The position numbers and the translations under genes are program-made. Source: Porphyromonas endodontalis ATCC 35406 (GTDB lineage: Bacteria; Bacteroidota; Bacteroidia; Bacteroidales; Porphyromonadaceae). Taken from it: 62,488 nucleotides of DNA. The notes under the pieces were generated by a model that did no database searches, had not been told where the DNA came from, and was given only the letters and a program-made list of their open reading frames with translations. Shown in pieces: positions 56,312 through 62,488 of the stretch (position 1 is the first letter of the stretch; the number at the start of each line of letters is the position of its first letter). The stretch spans positions 1-62,488 of the forward strand of contig NZ_ACNN01000018.1 of assembly GCF_000174815.1 (NCBI RefSeq), read 5' to 3'.

Positions 56312-56707
56312 TTACAACTTCACCTTAAAGGTCTTGCGATGCCCCTCCTTGCTGATAACCTCTACAAGTAGTAAGCCCGAAGGGAGCTGGTCATGACCAA
56401 TACGCAGTACCCCCTCACCTTGTGGGGAGGCCTTGTACCATACTCGACCCGTTATATCGTAAATAGTTACTAGCTGTACATTGGGAGTCGGCAGCTCTAT
56501 CACAAGATCAGACGAAGTGCTAAAGGCACGTACCAATGCAAAGTCATCGTCCGGAGCATCAAAATCCACGACTAGTTTTTGCTCTTGGGCAATAGGCTCC
56601 GACAAGTCGGCAGCAGCCATCATTTGAGAGGATGCAACCAAAGTAAAAGCCGCAAATAGGCAGCCAATCAACGTTCTACAAAAAGATGGAGTAGTCTGTT
56701 TGCTCAT
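56312..56707 (-). CDS. Short secreted protein with T9SS-type C-terminal domain
   Basis: 131 aa from ATG 56707. A signal peptide (about 1-32, ending SSQMMAAA) is followed by about 25 acidic residues and then by a region that resembles the type IX secretion sorting domain: VTIYDITGRVWY, then LPSGLLLVEVISKEG and a basic KTFKVKL end. Almost the whole mature protein is the sorting domain. It could be a small surface or anchor factor, or a remnant of a larger cargo gene. An in-frame ATG at 56743 adds 12 residues and overlaps the promoter box. T9SS assignment is inference from pattern. Confidence 0.65.
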   Translation of the reverse strand: MSKQTTPSFCRTLIGCLFAAFTLVASSQMMAAADLSEPIAQEQKLVVDFDAPDDDFALVRAFSTSSDLVIELPTPNVQLVTIYDITGRVWYKASPQGEGVLRIGHDQLPSGLLLVEVISKEGHRKTFKVKL

Positions 56708-56732
56708 ACTTCTGCATTTACTATATCTCTTG

Positions 56733-56740
56733 CAAATATA
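56733..56740 (-). promoter_or_regulatory. Possible promoter box for the T9SS-tail gene
   Basis: Minus strand TATATTTG matches TAnnTTTG, 26 nt before the ATG at 56707. No clear -33. The gap 56744-56992 shows no gene. Confidence 0.35.
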
Positions 56741-56992
56741 CAATTTTCCTCACACACTCCACCACATTTGAGGAGTCTCTTCAATCCCATAAGCGGAAGT
56801 AATACAGCAATCTCCAGCTAGTAAAAAGAAAAGTAGAGGCTAAAAACAGATTTGTTTCTACCTGAGATCTTTCCAAATCCAGCCCTTCTATTCTTCAAAA
56901 ATCACGGACAAAAACATCCACTCATAGGCTCTACCCCTACTTGCTTTTTCTTGTATTTTCCAGTTGTAAGTGCAACGCTTAGATAAACAAAA

Positions 56993-57020
56993 ACCACCCC
57001 GGGGCTAGCCCCAGGGTGGT
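56993..57020. repeat. 28-bp palindrome before the IS30 remnant
   Basis: ACCACCC-GGGGCT and AGCCCC-GGGTGGT face each other with one C/A mismatch. It lies 31 nt before the first transposase ATG. It may be a transcription-blocking hairpin or an element end; a terminal inverted repeat partner is not visible downstream. Confidence 0.55.
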
Positions 57021-57051
57021 TGGACTCAAAAAGTTTATATTTGCGTTGAAT

Positions 57052-57405
57052 ATGAAAAAATACAACCACTTGAGCCGAGAGCAAAGATACACAATTGATC
57101 GACTTCTGAAGTAAAGTAAGTCCTATTCTTTCATGGCAGGAGCCATTGGAGTGGCCACTAGTACTGTCTCTAGAGAGATCCGAAGGAATCAAACCCCTCG
57201 CGGAAGATATTCCTTTCGGCAGGCGGAGATATATGCCTCGGAACGCAAGGAATGGCGCTATTATCCGCGCAAATTCAACTCGAAGATGCGACACGATGTC
57301 GAACAAATTATCCGGCAGCAACAATGGTCGCCCGAGCAAATTGTAGGACGCTTTCGATTGGAGGGAATTCCCATTGTGAGCAAAACTGCACATTTTTGTT
57401 ATTAG
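57052..57405 (+). pseudogene. IS30-family transposase remnant
   Basis: Starts MKKYNHLSREQRYTIDRLLK, then an in-frame TAA (57112-57114), and the same frame continues with SKSYSFMAGAIGVATSTVSREIRRN, the helix-turn-helix of IS30 transposases. It runs on through PEQIVGRFRLEGIPIVSK and ends at 57405. Full IS30 transposases have about 320 aa with a DDE domain. Here only the N-terminal third remains, and one nonsense codon interrupts it. A TATATTTG box (57036-57043) lies just upstream. Confidence 0.85.
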
Positions 57406-57429
57406 ACAATTTTATTCGTAAAAATAATG

Positions 57430-57437
57430 TACCTTCG
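57430..57437 (+). promoter_or_regulatory. Possible promoter box for the DUF3784 gene
   Basis: TACCTTCG is one base from TAnnTTTG and lies 26 nt before the ATG at 57464. Confidence 0.3.
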
Positions 57438-57463
57438 CAAAAAGACAAAAGAGGACAAGCATT

Positions 57464-57763
57464 ATGAATACATTCTTTATCCTAGGTTTGATTGTGCTAA
57501 TATTATCCCCAGTTATATACCGCTTCCCTATGCTACTTGCCGGCTATAATACCATGTCTAAGAAAGAGCGTGCAAAGATTGATGAGAAACGCCTCAAAAC
57601 ATATGCCGCAGGAGGGTTGGCAATATGGGGAATAGTTACGATGCTCTTTGGTCTTCTGCCCGAGGGGGCTAAGTGGGTAGATATCTCTTATGTGTGCTTT
57701 ATTCTTGTATTCCTAGTTGTCTTTCTTGTAGCAACAAACAGCAATCGTATGCAGAAAAAATAG
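57464..57763 (+). CDS. DUF3784 small membrane protein
   Basis: 99 aa with three hydrophobic segments (about 3-20, 48-64, 74-92). GYNTMSKKERAKIDEKRL after the first helix matches the DUF3784 signature. Function unknown. Preceded by an IS30 remnant and followed after 75 nt by a TonB-dependent-receptor-like gene. Confidence 0.75.
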   Translation: MNTFFILGLIVLILSPVIYRFPMLLAGYNTMSKKERAKIDEKRLKTYAAGGLAIWGIVTMLFGLLPEGAKWVDISYVCFILVFLVVFLVATNSNRMQKK

Positions 57764-57838
57764 CCCTGTAAACCCAAGCTTCGTGCCTAATTTATTTTCC
57801 TCAATAGGGTAATTTCCCGAAAATTATAGGCCAGAATA

Positions 57839-60193
57839 ATGAAAAAAATCAGCCTACTTCTGCTTAGCCTTCTACTCTTCTCTTTGAAACTTACTTTCGC
57901 ACAAGAAAGGGCAATAGAGGGATTCGTTTATATAGATCAGGAAGAGCCTGCCGAGATGGCTCTTGTAGCACTTCACTCGGACTCTATCACCTCGCATCCA
58001 ACACTTGTCACCTATACAGATAAGAGAGGATACTACCACATCAATCTAAATCCTCCCTTTGCAAAGCAATATCTCCTTGAGGTGCGATACGTTGGTTACA
58101 ATGCAACGACCGCAGAGATTGAGGGAGAAAATATCCAGGGGACAGGGCGGTATGACTTCCATTTAGAGACAACTGCACCGGCAGCACAACTACAGGAGGT
58201 AGTTGTCACAGCCAAGCAAAAAATGGGCATCGACCGCAAAAGCTATCACTTCAACCGAGAGCAAATCAAGCAAGCTAAGAGCAGTCTTGACCTTGCCCTG
58301 ACACTACCTCAAATCAAGGCAGAGGCACGCACAGGGCGAATCGCTTCTGCAACAGGAGAAGCCACTCCGCTCATCCTCGTCAATGGACATTACGCAACCA
58401 ACGAAGAGTTACGCTCTATACCTCCCGGCAAGATTATTCGGATAGATTACTTTGATACAGCCCCCGAGCGGTACAACACCCGAGGGAGCGTACTCGATGT
58501 AATCACTAAACCTCTGGATAACGGACACCATGCTGGCGTAGAAGCCTCAGTAGCACCCTTTGCCACCGACGCTGTTGCTCGTCTGTACTACAACTACAAC
58601 TCAGGAGCACATCAATTCAAATTATTTACAAACAACTTCGTTCGTCATACGAACTTAGGGAAGCAGGAGGAGCAAACATCCGAGTACACGACTACCGAGA
58701 GGCATCTATACGAATCCGTTGGGACGACTCACACAAGGCTCAACTCCCATATGCTCAAAGTAAGCTATGCCTTTAGCCAACCGAATAAACGGCATTTGGA
58801 ACTATCCTTTTCCTCTTCACTAGAAAAAAGTAGCAACCCACAATCCTACGATGTCCTCGTACAAATCGGCAACGAACAACAACGTCGCCTAGGTAACATA
58901 ACAAACGGAGGACTAGTCTTCACTCCCGTAGTGGATATTTATTACGACCGCACGCTGAGCAGTGCAGGCAGTCGTCTCTTCTCCAACCTCGTCTATACAC
59001 ACAACCAAACGAGCACAGAATACAACCTAATAGAGAGCCTAGCCGTAACTCAAAAATCCTCTCTGGAGGAGCATCTAGAGGGCAAGACTTCTAAAAATTC
59101 ACTCATAGCTCAAGTCGAATATGCCCATCCCCTAGAAGGAGGATGGCTCTATGTAGGAGCTCATTTCATGTATTCTCACGCCCTCTTTCATCTCAATGGG
59201 ATCAGCACAGGACAAACGCAAGACCAACAAGATCAGTGGAGAGACCGCACGTATCTCTCGTGGGAGGGGAGATGGGGTAAATTCTTCTATCGAGTCTCTC
59301 CGGCCCTAAGCCTGCACTATGTATCGGCACACAAGGGATTAAACAAAGCACAGATGCGTTGGAGCTTCAACCCACGTCTCTTAGTTGGCTACCAGCTACC
59401 CAAAAACCACCGCCTTAGATGGGAAGTAGAAACAGCCAACCAAATCCCCGAACTCGGAGAGACTACCGAAGCTATGCGTCAGGTCAGAGAGGGGCTCTTT
59501 GTGCGCAACAATCCAAAATTAGAGAACTGTTACGCAGGTACAACACGCCTCTATCACTCATGGAGTCACCCCTATATAGAACTATCCAACACCCTTGCAT
59601 ACAACTACACAGATAGGGATTGGGTAGTTAGTTTTGAACGAACCGAAGTAAACGGAAAGACAGCAATCATACAGCAACGGAGCAATGCGCTCTATTCTCA
59701 ATACGTCACCTTCAAAACAAACATTGGTATCAAGCCATTGGGTAGTGAGCTGTTGATCATCCGATTATACGCGCAACCTCGTTACCAACACTACCAACTG
59801 ACCCAGACGCGAGAGGTCTCTCTATTTTCTATCCCCGCAGGGGTTAGCGTAACCTATCAGCACAACAACTGGGGAATACAAGGCGATCTAGATCTCCCCC
59901 ACCGGCGACTGTATAGTTACTTCATCTCCTCTACGGGATGGAATTCTTCCTTGTCGGGCTTTTGGAGTAAGGGACCTTGGAATCTCCGCCTCGCTGTTGA
60001 GAATCTATTCGTACCCGAATCTGATCAGACGTTTAACCATCCATTCCTAGACCTTCAGGAAAAAACCAAAGTTATGCTTCGAGACAATCGTTGGAAAGTA
60101 AGCCTGTCTCTCACCTACTATTTCTCCGTTGGGAAGAGCTTTAGGGGTGAACGCTTCCTAGAGAACGAAGACAGCGATCGTGGGGCAATTTAG
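57839..60193 (+). CDS. TonB-dependent receptor-like outer-membrane protein
   Basis: 784 aa. Signal peptide (about 1-21, ending LTFAQ). Residues about 25-110 form a carboxypeptidase-regulatory-like fold (IEGFVYIDQEEPAEMALVALHSD). Then comes QEVVVTAKQKMGIDRKSYHF and a plug-like region with LILVNGHYATNEELRSIPPG. The rest is a long outer-membrane barrel with aromatic-rich strands and ends MLRDNRWKVSLSLTYYF plus a short tail. It lacks a recognisable TonB box and has no SusD partner beside it, so glycan import is not supported. Substrate unknown. The gap 60194-60450 holds a promoter box. Confidence 0.82.
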   Translation: MKKISLLLLSLLLFSLKLTFAQERAIEGFVYIDQEEPAEMALVALHSDSITSHPTLVTYTDKRGYYHINLNPPFAKQYLLEVRYVGYNATTAEIEGENIQGTGRYDFHLETTAPAAQLQEVVVTAKQKMGIDRKSYHFNREQIKQAKSSLDLALTLPQIKAEARTGRIASATGEATPLILVNGHYATNEELRSIPPGKIIRIDYFDTAPERYNTRGSVLDVITKPLDNGHHAGVEASVAPFATDAVARLYYNYNSGAHQFKLFTNNFVRHTNLGKQEEQTSEYTTTERHLYESVGTTHTRLNSHMLKVSYAFSQPNKRHLELSFSSSLEKSSNPQSYDVLVQIGNEQQRRLGNITNGGLVFTPVVDIYYDRTLSSAGSRLFSNLVYTHNQTSTEYNLIESLAVTQKSSLEEHLEGKTSKNSLIAQVEYAHPLEGGWLYVGAHFMYSHALFHLNGISTGQTQDQQDQWRDRTYLSWEGRWGKFFYRVSPALSLHYVSAHKGLNKAQMRWSFNPRLLVGYQLPKNHRLRWEVETANQIPELGETTEAMRQVREGLFVRNNPKLENCYAGTTRLYHSWSHPYIELSNTLAYNYTDRDWVVSFERTEVNGKTAIIQQRSNALYSQYVTFKTNIGIKPLGSELLIIRLYAQPRYQHYQLTQTREVSLFSIPAGVSVTYQHNNWGIQGDLDLPHRRLYSYFISSTGWNSSLSGFWSKGPWNLRLAVENLFVPESDQTFNHPFLDLQEKTKVMLRDNRWKVSLSLTYYFSVGKSFRGERFLENEDSDRGAI

Positions 60194-60402
60194 AGCCAAA
60201 TAACATCTTTTCTCAGAAGAAGTCTAGCTATAGAAGCCTCATCCTCGGGGGAATTCTTGGAGTATAATTCATCAAACGCCCCTATTGTGGAGGTAGTAAA
60301 TCCACTGCTCTCATGTTATTTTTCCGTGATAATTGCTCGTTGGTAGGGTATTCAGACACCTTAACGGCACACATTAAAGTTTCATGTTTGTAGAGAAATT
60401 GC

Positions 60403-60410
60403 TACTTTTG
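60403..60410 (+). promoter_or_regulatory. Possible promoter box for the TPR gene
   Basis: TACTTTTG matches TAnnTTTG, 40 nt before the ATG. TTTG at 60387-60390 is too close to be its -33. Confidence 0.35.
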
Positions 60411-60450
60411 CCCCAAAATAAAATGTCAGATAGGTATTTGAACTTATAAC

Positions 60451-61131
60451 ATGGAATCGAAAAAAGAAAAAGAGACGACTGCCGGAGAAGTTATCTCGCG
60501 TGGCGAACAGTTTGCAGAGCGTTACTCCAAGCCCATTATGTATGGCGTATTAGGAGTTATTGTTGTGGCTTTTGGTATATGGGCCTACATACAGTATGTA
60601 AGTAAGCCTCGTGCAGCTAAGGCGTCGGCTGAGTTGTTCCGCAGCGAGGAGCAATTTATTATGGGTGCAGATAGTGCTGTACTCAAAGTAAACGGCGTGA
60701 GTGAAGAAGGCGTCCTCCGGATTATCGATGAATACTCCGGTACTGCTGCTGCCAACCTTAGTCATCTCTATGCAGGCATTGCCTACTACGATCTTGGGAA
60801 ATACCAAGAAGCTTTGGATGAACTCAAGAAATTCGATGCCAAAGACAAGATGGTAGCTCCTTCCGTTGTACGCCTCATGGGCGACTGCATGGTTGAGCTA
60901 GACAAATTGGATGAAGCCGTAACCTACTTCGAAAAAGCGGCATCTCTTGCCGATAATGATGTGGTATCTCCCGGCTGTCTACAAAAGGCCGCTCGTGTGT
61001 ACGAAGTACAAAAGAAGTACGACAACGCTATTGCAGCCTACGAAAAAATTGTAGACAAGTACTACACAGCTTCTGAGGTAGATCAAGCAGAAGCAGATAT
61101 TGTACGCGTTAAAGCTCTTGCCGGCAAGTAA
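60451..61131 (+). CDS. Membrane-anchored TPR protein
   Basis: 226 aa. A charged N-terminus is followed by one TM helix (about 29-50, VLGVIVVAFGIWAYIQYV), then tetratricopeptide-like helices (AGIAYYDLGKYQEALDELKKF; RVYEVQKKYDNAIAAYEKIV). This layout resembles YfgM-like tetratricopeptide proteins. It often precedes ribH in Bacteroidota, as here. Likely a periplasmic scaffold or quality-control partner; function inferred only from fold. Confidence 0.85.
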   Translation: MESKKEKETTAGEVISRGEQFAERYSKPIMYGVLGVIVVAFGIWAYIQYVSKPRAAKASAELFRSEEQFIMGADSAVLKVNGVSEEGVLRIIDEYSGTAAANLSHLYAGIAYYDLGKYQEALDELKKFDAKDKMVAPSVVRLMGDCMVELDKLDEAVTYFEKAASLADNDVVSPGCLQKAARVYEVQKKYDNAIAAYEKIVDKYYTASEVDQAEADIVRVKALAGK

Positions 61132-61141
61132 TAAAATAAAG

Positions 61142-61166
61142 GGCATACATCTAGATAGATTATGCC
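61142..61166 (+). terminator. Palindromic hairpin after the TPR gene
   Basis: GGCATA/TATGCC (61142-61147/61161-61166) with ATCTA/TAGAT inside it, separated by one bulged base. Confidence 0.4.
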
Positions 61167-61182
61167 AAACTTAGATAAAAAA

Positions 61183-61241
61183 AGGGGAGGTACCCAGAGA
61201 GAGTCGTGAGAAAATATCACCCTCCAAAGGTACACTCCCCT
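61183..61241 (+). promoter_or_regulatory. Stem upstream of ribH
   Basis: AGGGGAGGTACC (61183-61194) pairs with GGTAC-A-CTCCCCT (61229-61241), a 12-bp stem with one bulge and a 34-nt loop. It ends 45 nt before ribH. It is not an FMN riboswitch. Possible attenuator or leader; unknown. Confidence 0.3.
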
Positions 61242-61286
61242 CTCTATTTGTAAAACCATTACAATAGTAAAACCCATCAAGACCCT

Positions 61287-61787
61287 ATGACAAGTCTCGA
61301 ACAAAACCACGCGGAGACTCACTACCAATTGCGTAGTTGCTCCTCCAAAGAAGTGCATATTGCCATAGCCGTAGCCGAGTGGAACAACGACATCACTTTT
61401 GCCCTACGTGACGGAGCCTTAGCAGCATTAGAAGCCTCCGGGGTACCCACAGAAAACATCAAAGTGGCTTACGTACCAGGAGCCTTCGAGCTTACCTATG
61501 CAGCTGCCTCCTTCCTCCAAGCAGAGACACTATACGATGCTGTTATCATCTTAGGTTGCGTAATTAGAGGAGAAACTTCGCATTACGATTGTATTTGTGA
61601 TGGCGTGAGCTATGGTATTACCTCCCTCAATAGAAATGCCTCAGCACCAGTTATTTTCGGCCTTGTAACTACCGAAAATAAGCAACAAGCTCTAGATCGT
61701 GCCGGTGGAAAATTAGGCAATAAGGGTACAGAAGCTGCACTGACGGCACTAAAAATGATTGATTTCTCTTGCGAGATTAATCAATAG
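61287..61787 (+). CDS. ribH: 6,7-dimethyl-8-ribityllumazine synthase
   Basis: Condenses the ribitylaminouracil and dihydroxybutanone phosphate substrates in riboflavin synthesis, in an icosahedral or pentameric shell. 166 aa. AVAEWNNDIT, VPGAFELTYAA and GCVIRGETSHYDCICDGVSYGI are the family motifs, with the catalytic histidine in SHYD (usually PHFD). VTTENKQQALDRAGGKLGNKGTEAA completes the fold. No other rib gene lies nearby. Confidence 0.96.
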   Translation: MTSLEQNHAETHYQLRSCSSKEVHIAIAVAEWNNDITFALRDGALAALEASGVPTENIKVAYVPGAFELTYAAASFLQAETLYDAVIILGCVIRGETSHYDCICDGVSYGITSLNRNASAPVIFGLVTTENKQQALDRAGGKLGNKGTEAALTALKMIDFSCEINQ

Positions 61788-61799
61788 TTTGTACCTTTG
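61769..61799 (+). promoter_or_regulatory. Promoter for the tRNA-Tyr/tRNA-Gly unit
   Basis: TTG (61769-61771) and TACCTTTG (61792-61799) are 20 nt apart, an exact match to the Bacteroidota pattern. The -33 element lies inside the end of ribH. Transcription would start about 30 nt before tRNA-Tyr. Confidence 0.75.
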
Positions 61800-61839
61800 C
61801 ACTCGGTTCAAGTTCGGAGAGCGATCTTGAGTGCAATTA

Positions 61840-61922
61840 GGGCAGTTACCAGAGTGGCCAAATGGGGCTGACTGTAACTCAGCTGGCTTACGCCTTCGGT
61901 GGTTCGAATCCATCACTGCCCA
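61840..61922 (+). tRNA. tRNA-Tyr (GUA)
   Basis: Acceptor GGGCAGT/ACTGCCC, anticodon loop CTGTAAC with anticodon GTA, an extended variable arm (class II) and T-loop TTCGAAT. 83 nt; CCA is not encoded. Confidence 0.95.
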
Positions 61923-61971
61923 CGCACAGAATACACTTCTCCCTAGCATTTGTTTAGGACTAGAAGGAAAT

Positions 61972-62044
61972 GCGGAAGTAGCTCAGTCGATAGAGCATCA
62001 GCCTTCCAAGCTGAGGGTCGCGGGTTTGAGCCCCGTCTTCCGCT
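61972..62044 (+). tRNA. tRNA-Gly (UCC)
   Basis: Acceptor GCGGAAG/CTTCCGC, anticodon TCC in loop CTTCCAA, T-loop TTTGAGC. 73 nt; CCA not encoded. Lies 49 nt after tRNA-Tyr and probably shares its promoter. Confidence 0.94.
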
Positions 62045-62046
62045 CT

Positions 62047-62102
62047 ATCCTCCACAAGGATTGTAATGGATTCATATGATTTATACAATCCTTTGGAGGA
62101 TT
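62047..62102 (+). terminator. Terminator after tRNA-Gly
   Basis: ATCCTCCACAAGGATTGTA (62047-62065) pairs with TACAATCCTTTGGAGGAT (62084-62101) with one bulge, followed by TTATTGT. Confidence 0.8.
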
Positions 62103-62166
62103 TATTGTAAAAGAGAGTAACTTATTCTGCTCTCTTACTTGGGTGGCTCTGTGCGCCTATAAGGTC

Positions 62167-62250
62167 GCCCGGATGGTGGAATGGTAGACACGAGGGACTT
62201 AAAATCCCTTAGCTATTGCAGCTGTGCGGGTTCAAGTCCCGCTTCGGGCA
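62167..62250 (+). tRNA. tRNA-Leu (UAA)
   Basis: Acceptor GCCCGGA/TTCGGGC (one G-U pair), anticodon TAA in loop CTTAAAA, class II variable arm, T-loop TTCAAGT. 84 nt; CCA not encoded. Separated from tRNA-Gly by the terminator, so it needs its own promoter; none is clear. Beyond it the window (62251-62488) shows nothing recognisable. Confidence 0.94.
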
Positions 62251-62488
62251 CCCTAACCCCACTAGCCAAATTTGGCAGGAAAGGGATCCGCTTTTCAGAT
62301 CTAGAGCACATAAGGATACAAAAGGGTATCTTTTTTTATTTCCACATCTGTACTCGATCTCCCCTCCTACCCTTTCCATCGAGCCCCCCTCCTAAGAGAG
62401 AAAGAGAATCGCAATAGGAATAGACACCTCCCCCTCCCTTTCTATACCCTCTCCCCTCCCTTAGGCTTTATACTAGAGCCCATAAACT

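Noticed and set aside
61142-61286. FMN riboswitch before ribH
   Set aside because: The stem found lacks the conserved FMN aptamer segments.
62181-62417. Open frame over tRNA-Leu
   Set aside because: It lies across a clear tRNA gene and continues into low-complexity sequence.
1-62488. CRISPR arrays, prophage or intact integrative elements
   Set aside because: No regularly spaced repeats, cas genes, integrase, phage structural genes or tRNA-flanking direct repeats were seen; the only mobile trace is the IS30 remnant.

Overview
The window is a stretch of Bacteroidota chromosome, most likely from a Porphyromonas-like anaerobe. The evidence is the thrS-infC-rpmI-rplT order, repeated Bacteroidota-type promoters (TTG about 20 nt upstream of TAnnTTTG), a DUF3098 gene next to ftsX and uppP, an HU-like protein of the HU-HIG type, tryptophanase, a short protein ending in what looks like a type IX secretion sorting domain, and GltD/NfnB-type electron-transfer genes. 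Species assignment is inference. Base composition is near 48% GC, and most of the window is conserved housekeeping sequence.

Layout. 1-3626 (+): translation operon thrS, infC, rpmI, rplT, with several foldable RNA segments around the ribosomal protein genes. 3930-8232 (+): an N-domain-less ClpC-type unfoldase and HtpG. 8560-14492 (+): ftsX, DUF3098, uppP, truB, queA, folK, mnmE. 14546-23389: an accessory block with a uracil-DNA-glycosylase-like protein (+) and a complete type I restriction-modification operon with a YgjP-like metallopeptidase (-). 24113-27536 (+): nadB-nadC-nadA, de novo NAD synthesis. 27708-33354 (+): secreted nuclease lipoprotein, NfnA/NfnB pair, and a PriA that has lost its ATPase motifs. 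33706-35610 (+): HU-like protein with a one-base frameshift, then tryptophanase. 35713-45796 (-): gyrB, a C26/M19 fusion hydrolase, ftsH, cdsA, an MsbA-like exporter and aroA (listed in transcription order). 46233-56743 (-): T9SS-tail protein, deiminase, radA, e(P4)-like phosphatase, parC, DUF3316 barrel, S41 peptidase, nadE. 57052-61787 (+): IS30 remnant, DUF3784 protein, TonB-dependent-receptor-like protein, TPR protein, ribH. 61840-62250 (+): tRNA-Tyr, tRNA-Gly, tRNA-Leu. 62251-62488 is pyrimidine-rich and shows no gene.

The observations most worth a second look are: (1) PriA has an intact zinc domain but no Walker A, Walker B or arginine-finger motif; (2) a fusion of a gamma-glutamyl hydrolase and a renal-type dipeptidase could degrade glutathione-like peptides in two steps; (3) the HU-like gene has a single extra A in a poly-A run that hides a Pro/Gly/Thr-rich tail; (4) candidate ribosomal-protein leader RNAs lie before rpmI and rplT, and a cloverleaf-like fold lies after rplT; (5) the ClpC-type protein lacks its N domain but keeps the ClpP-binding loop. 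I found no CRISPR array, prophage or intact transposon. No database search was possible, so novelty claims are provisional.
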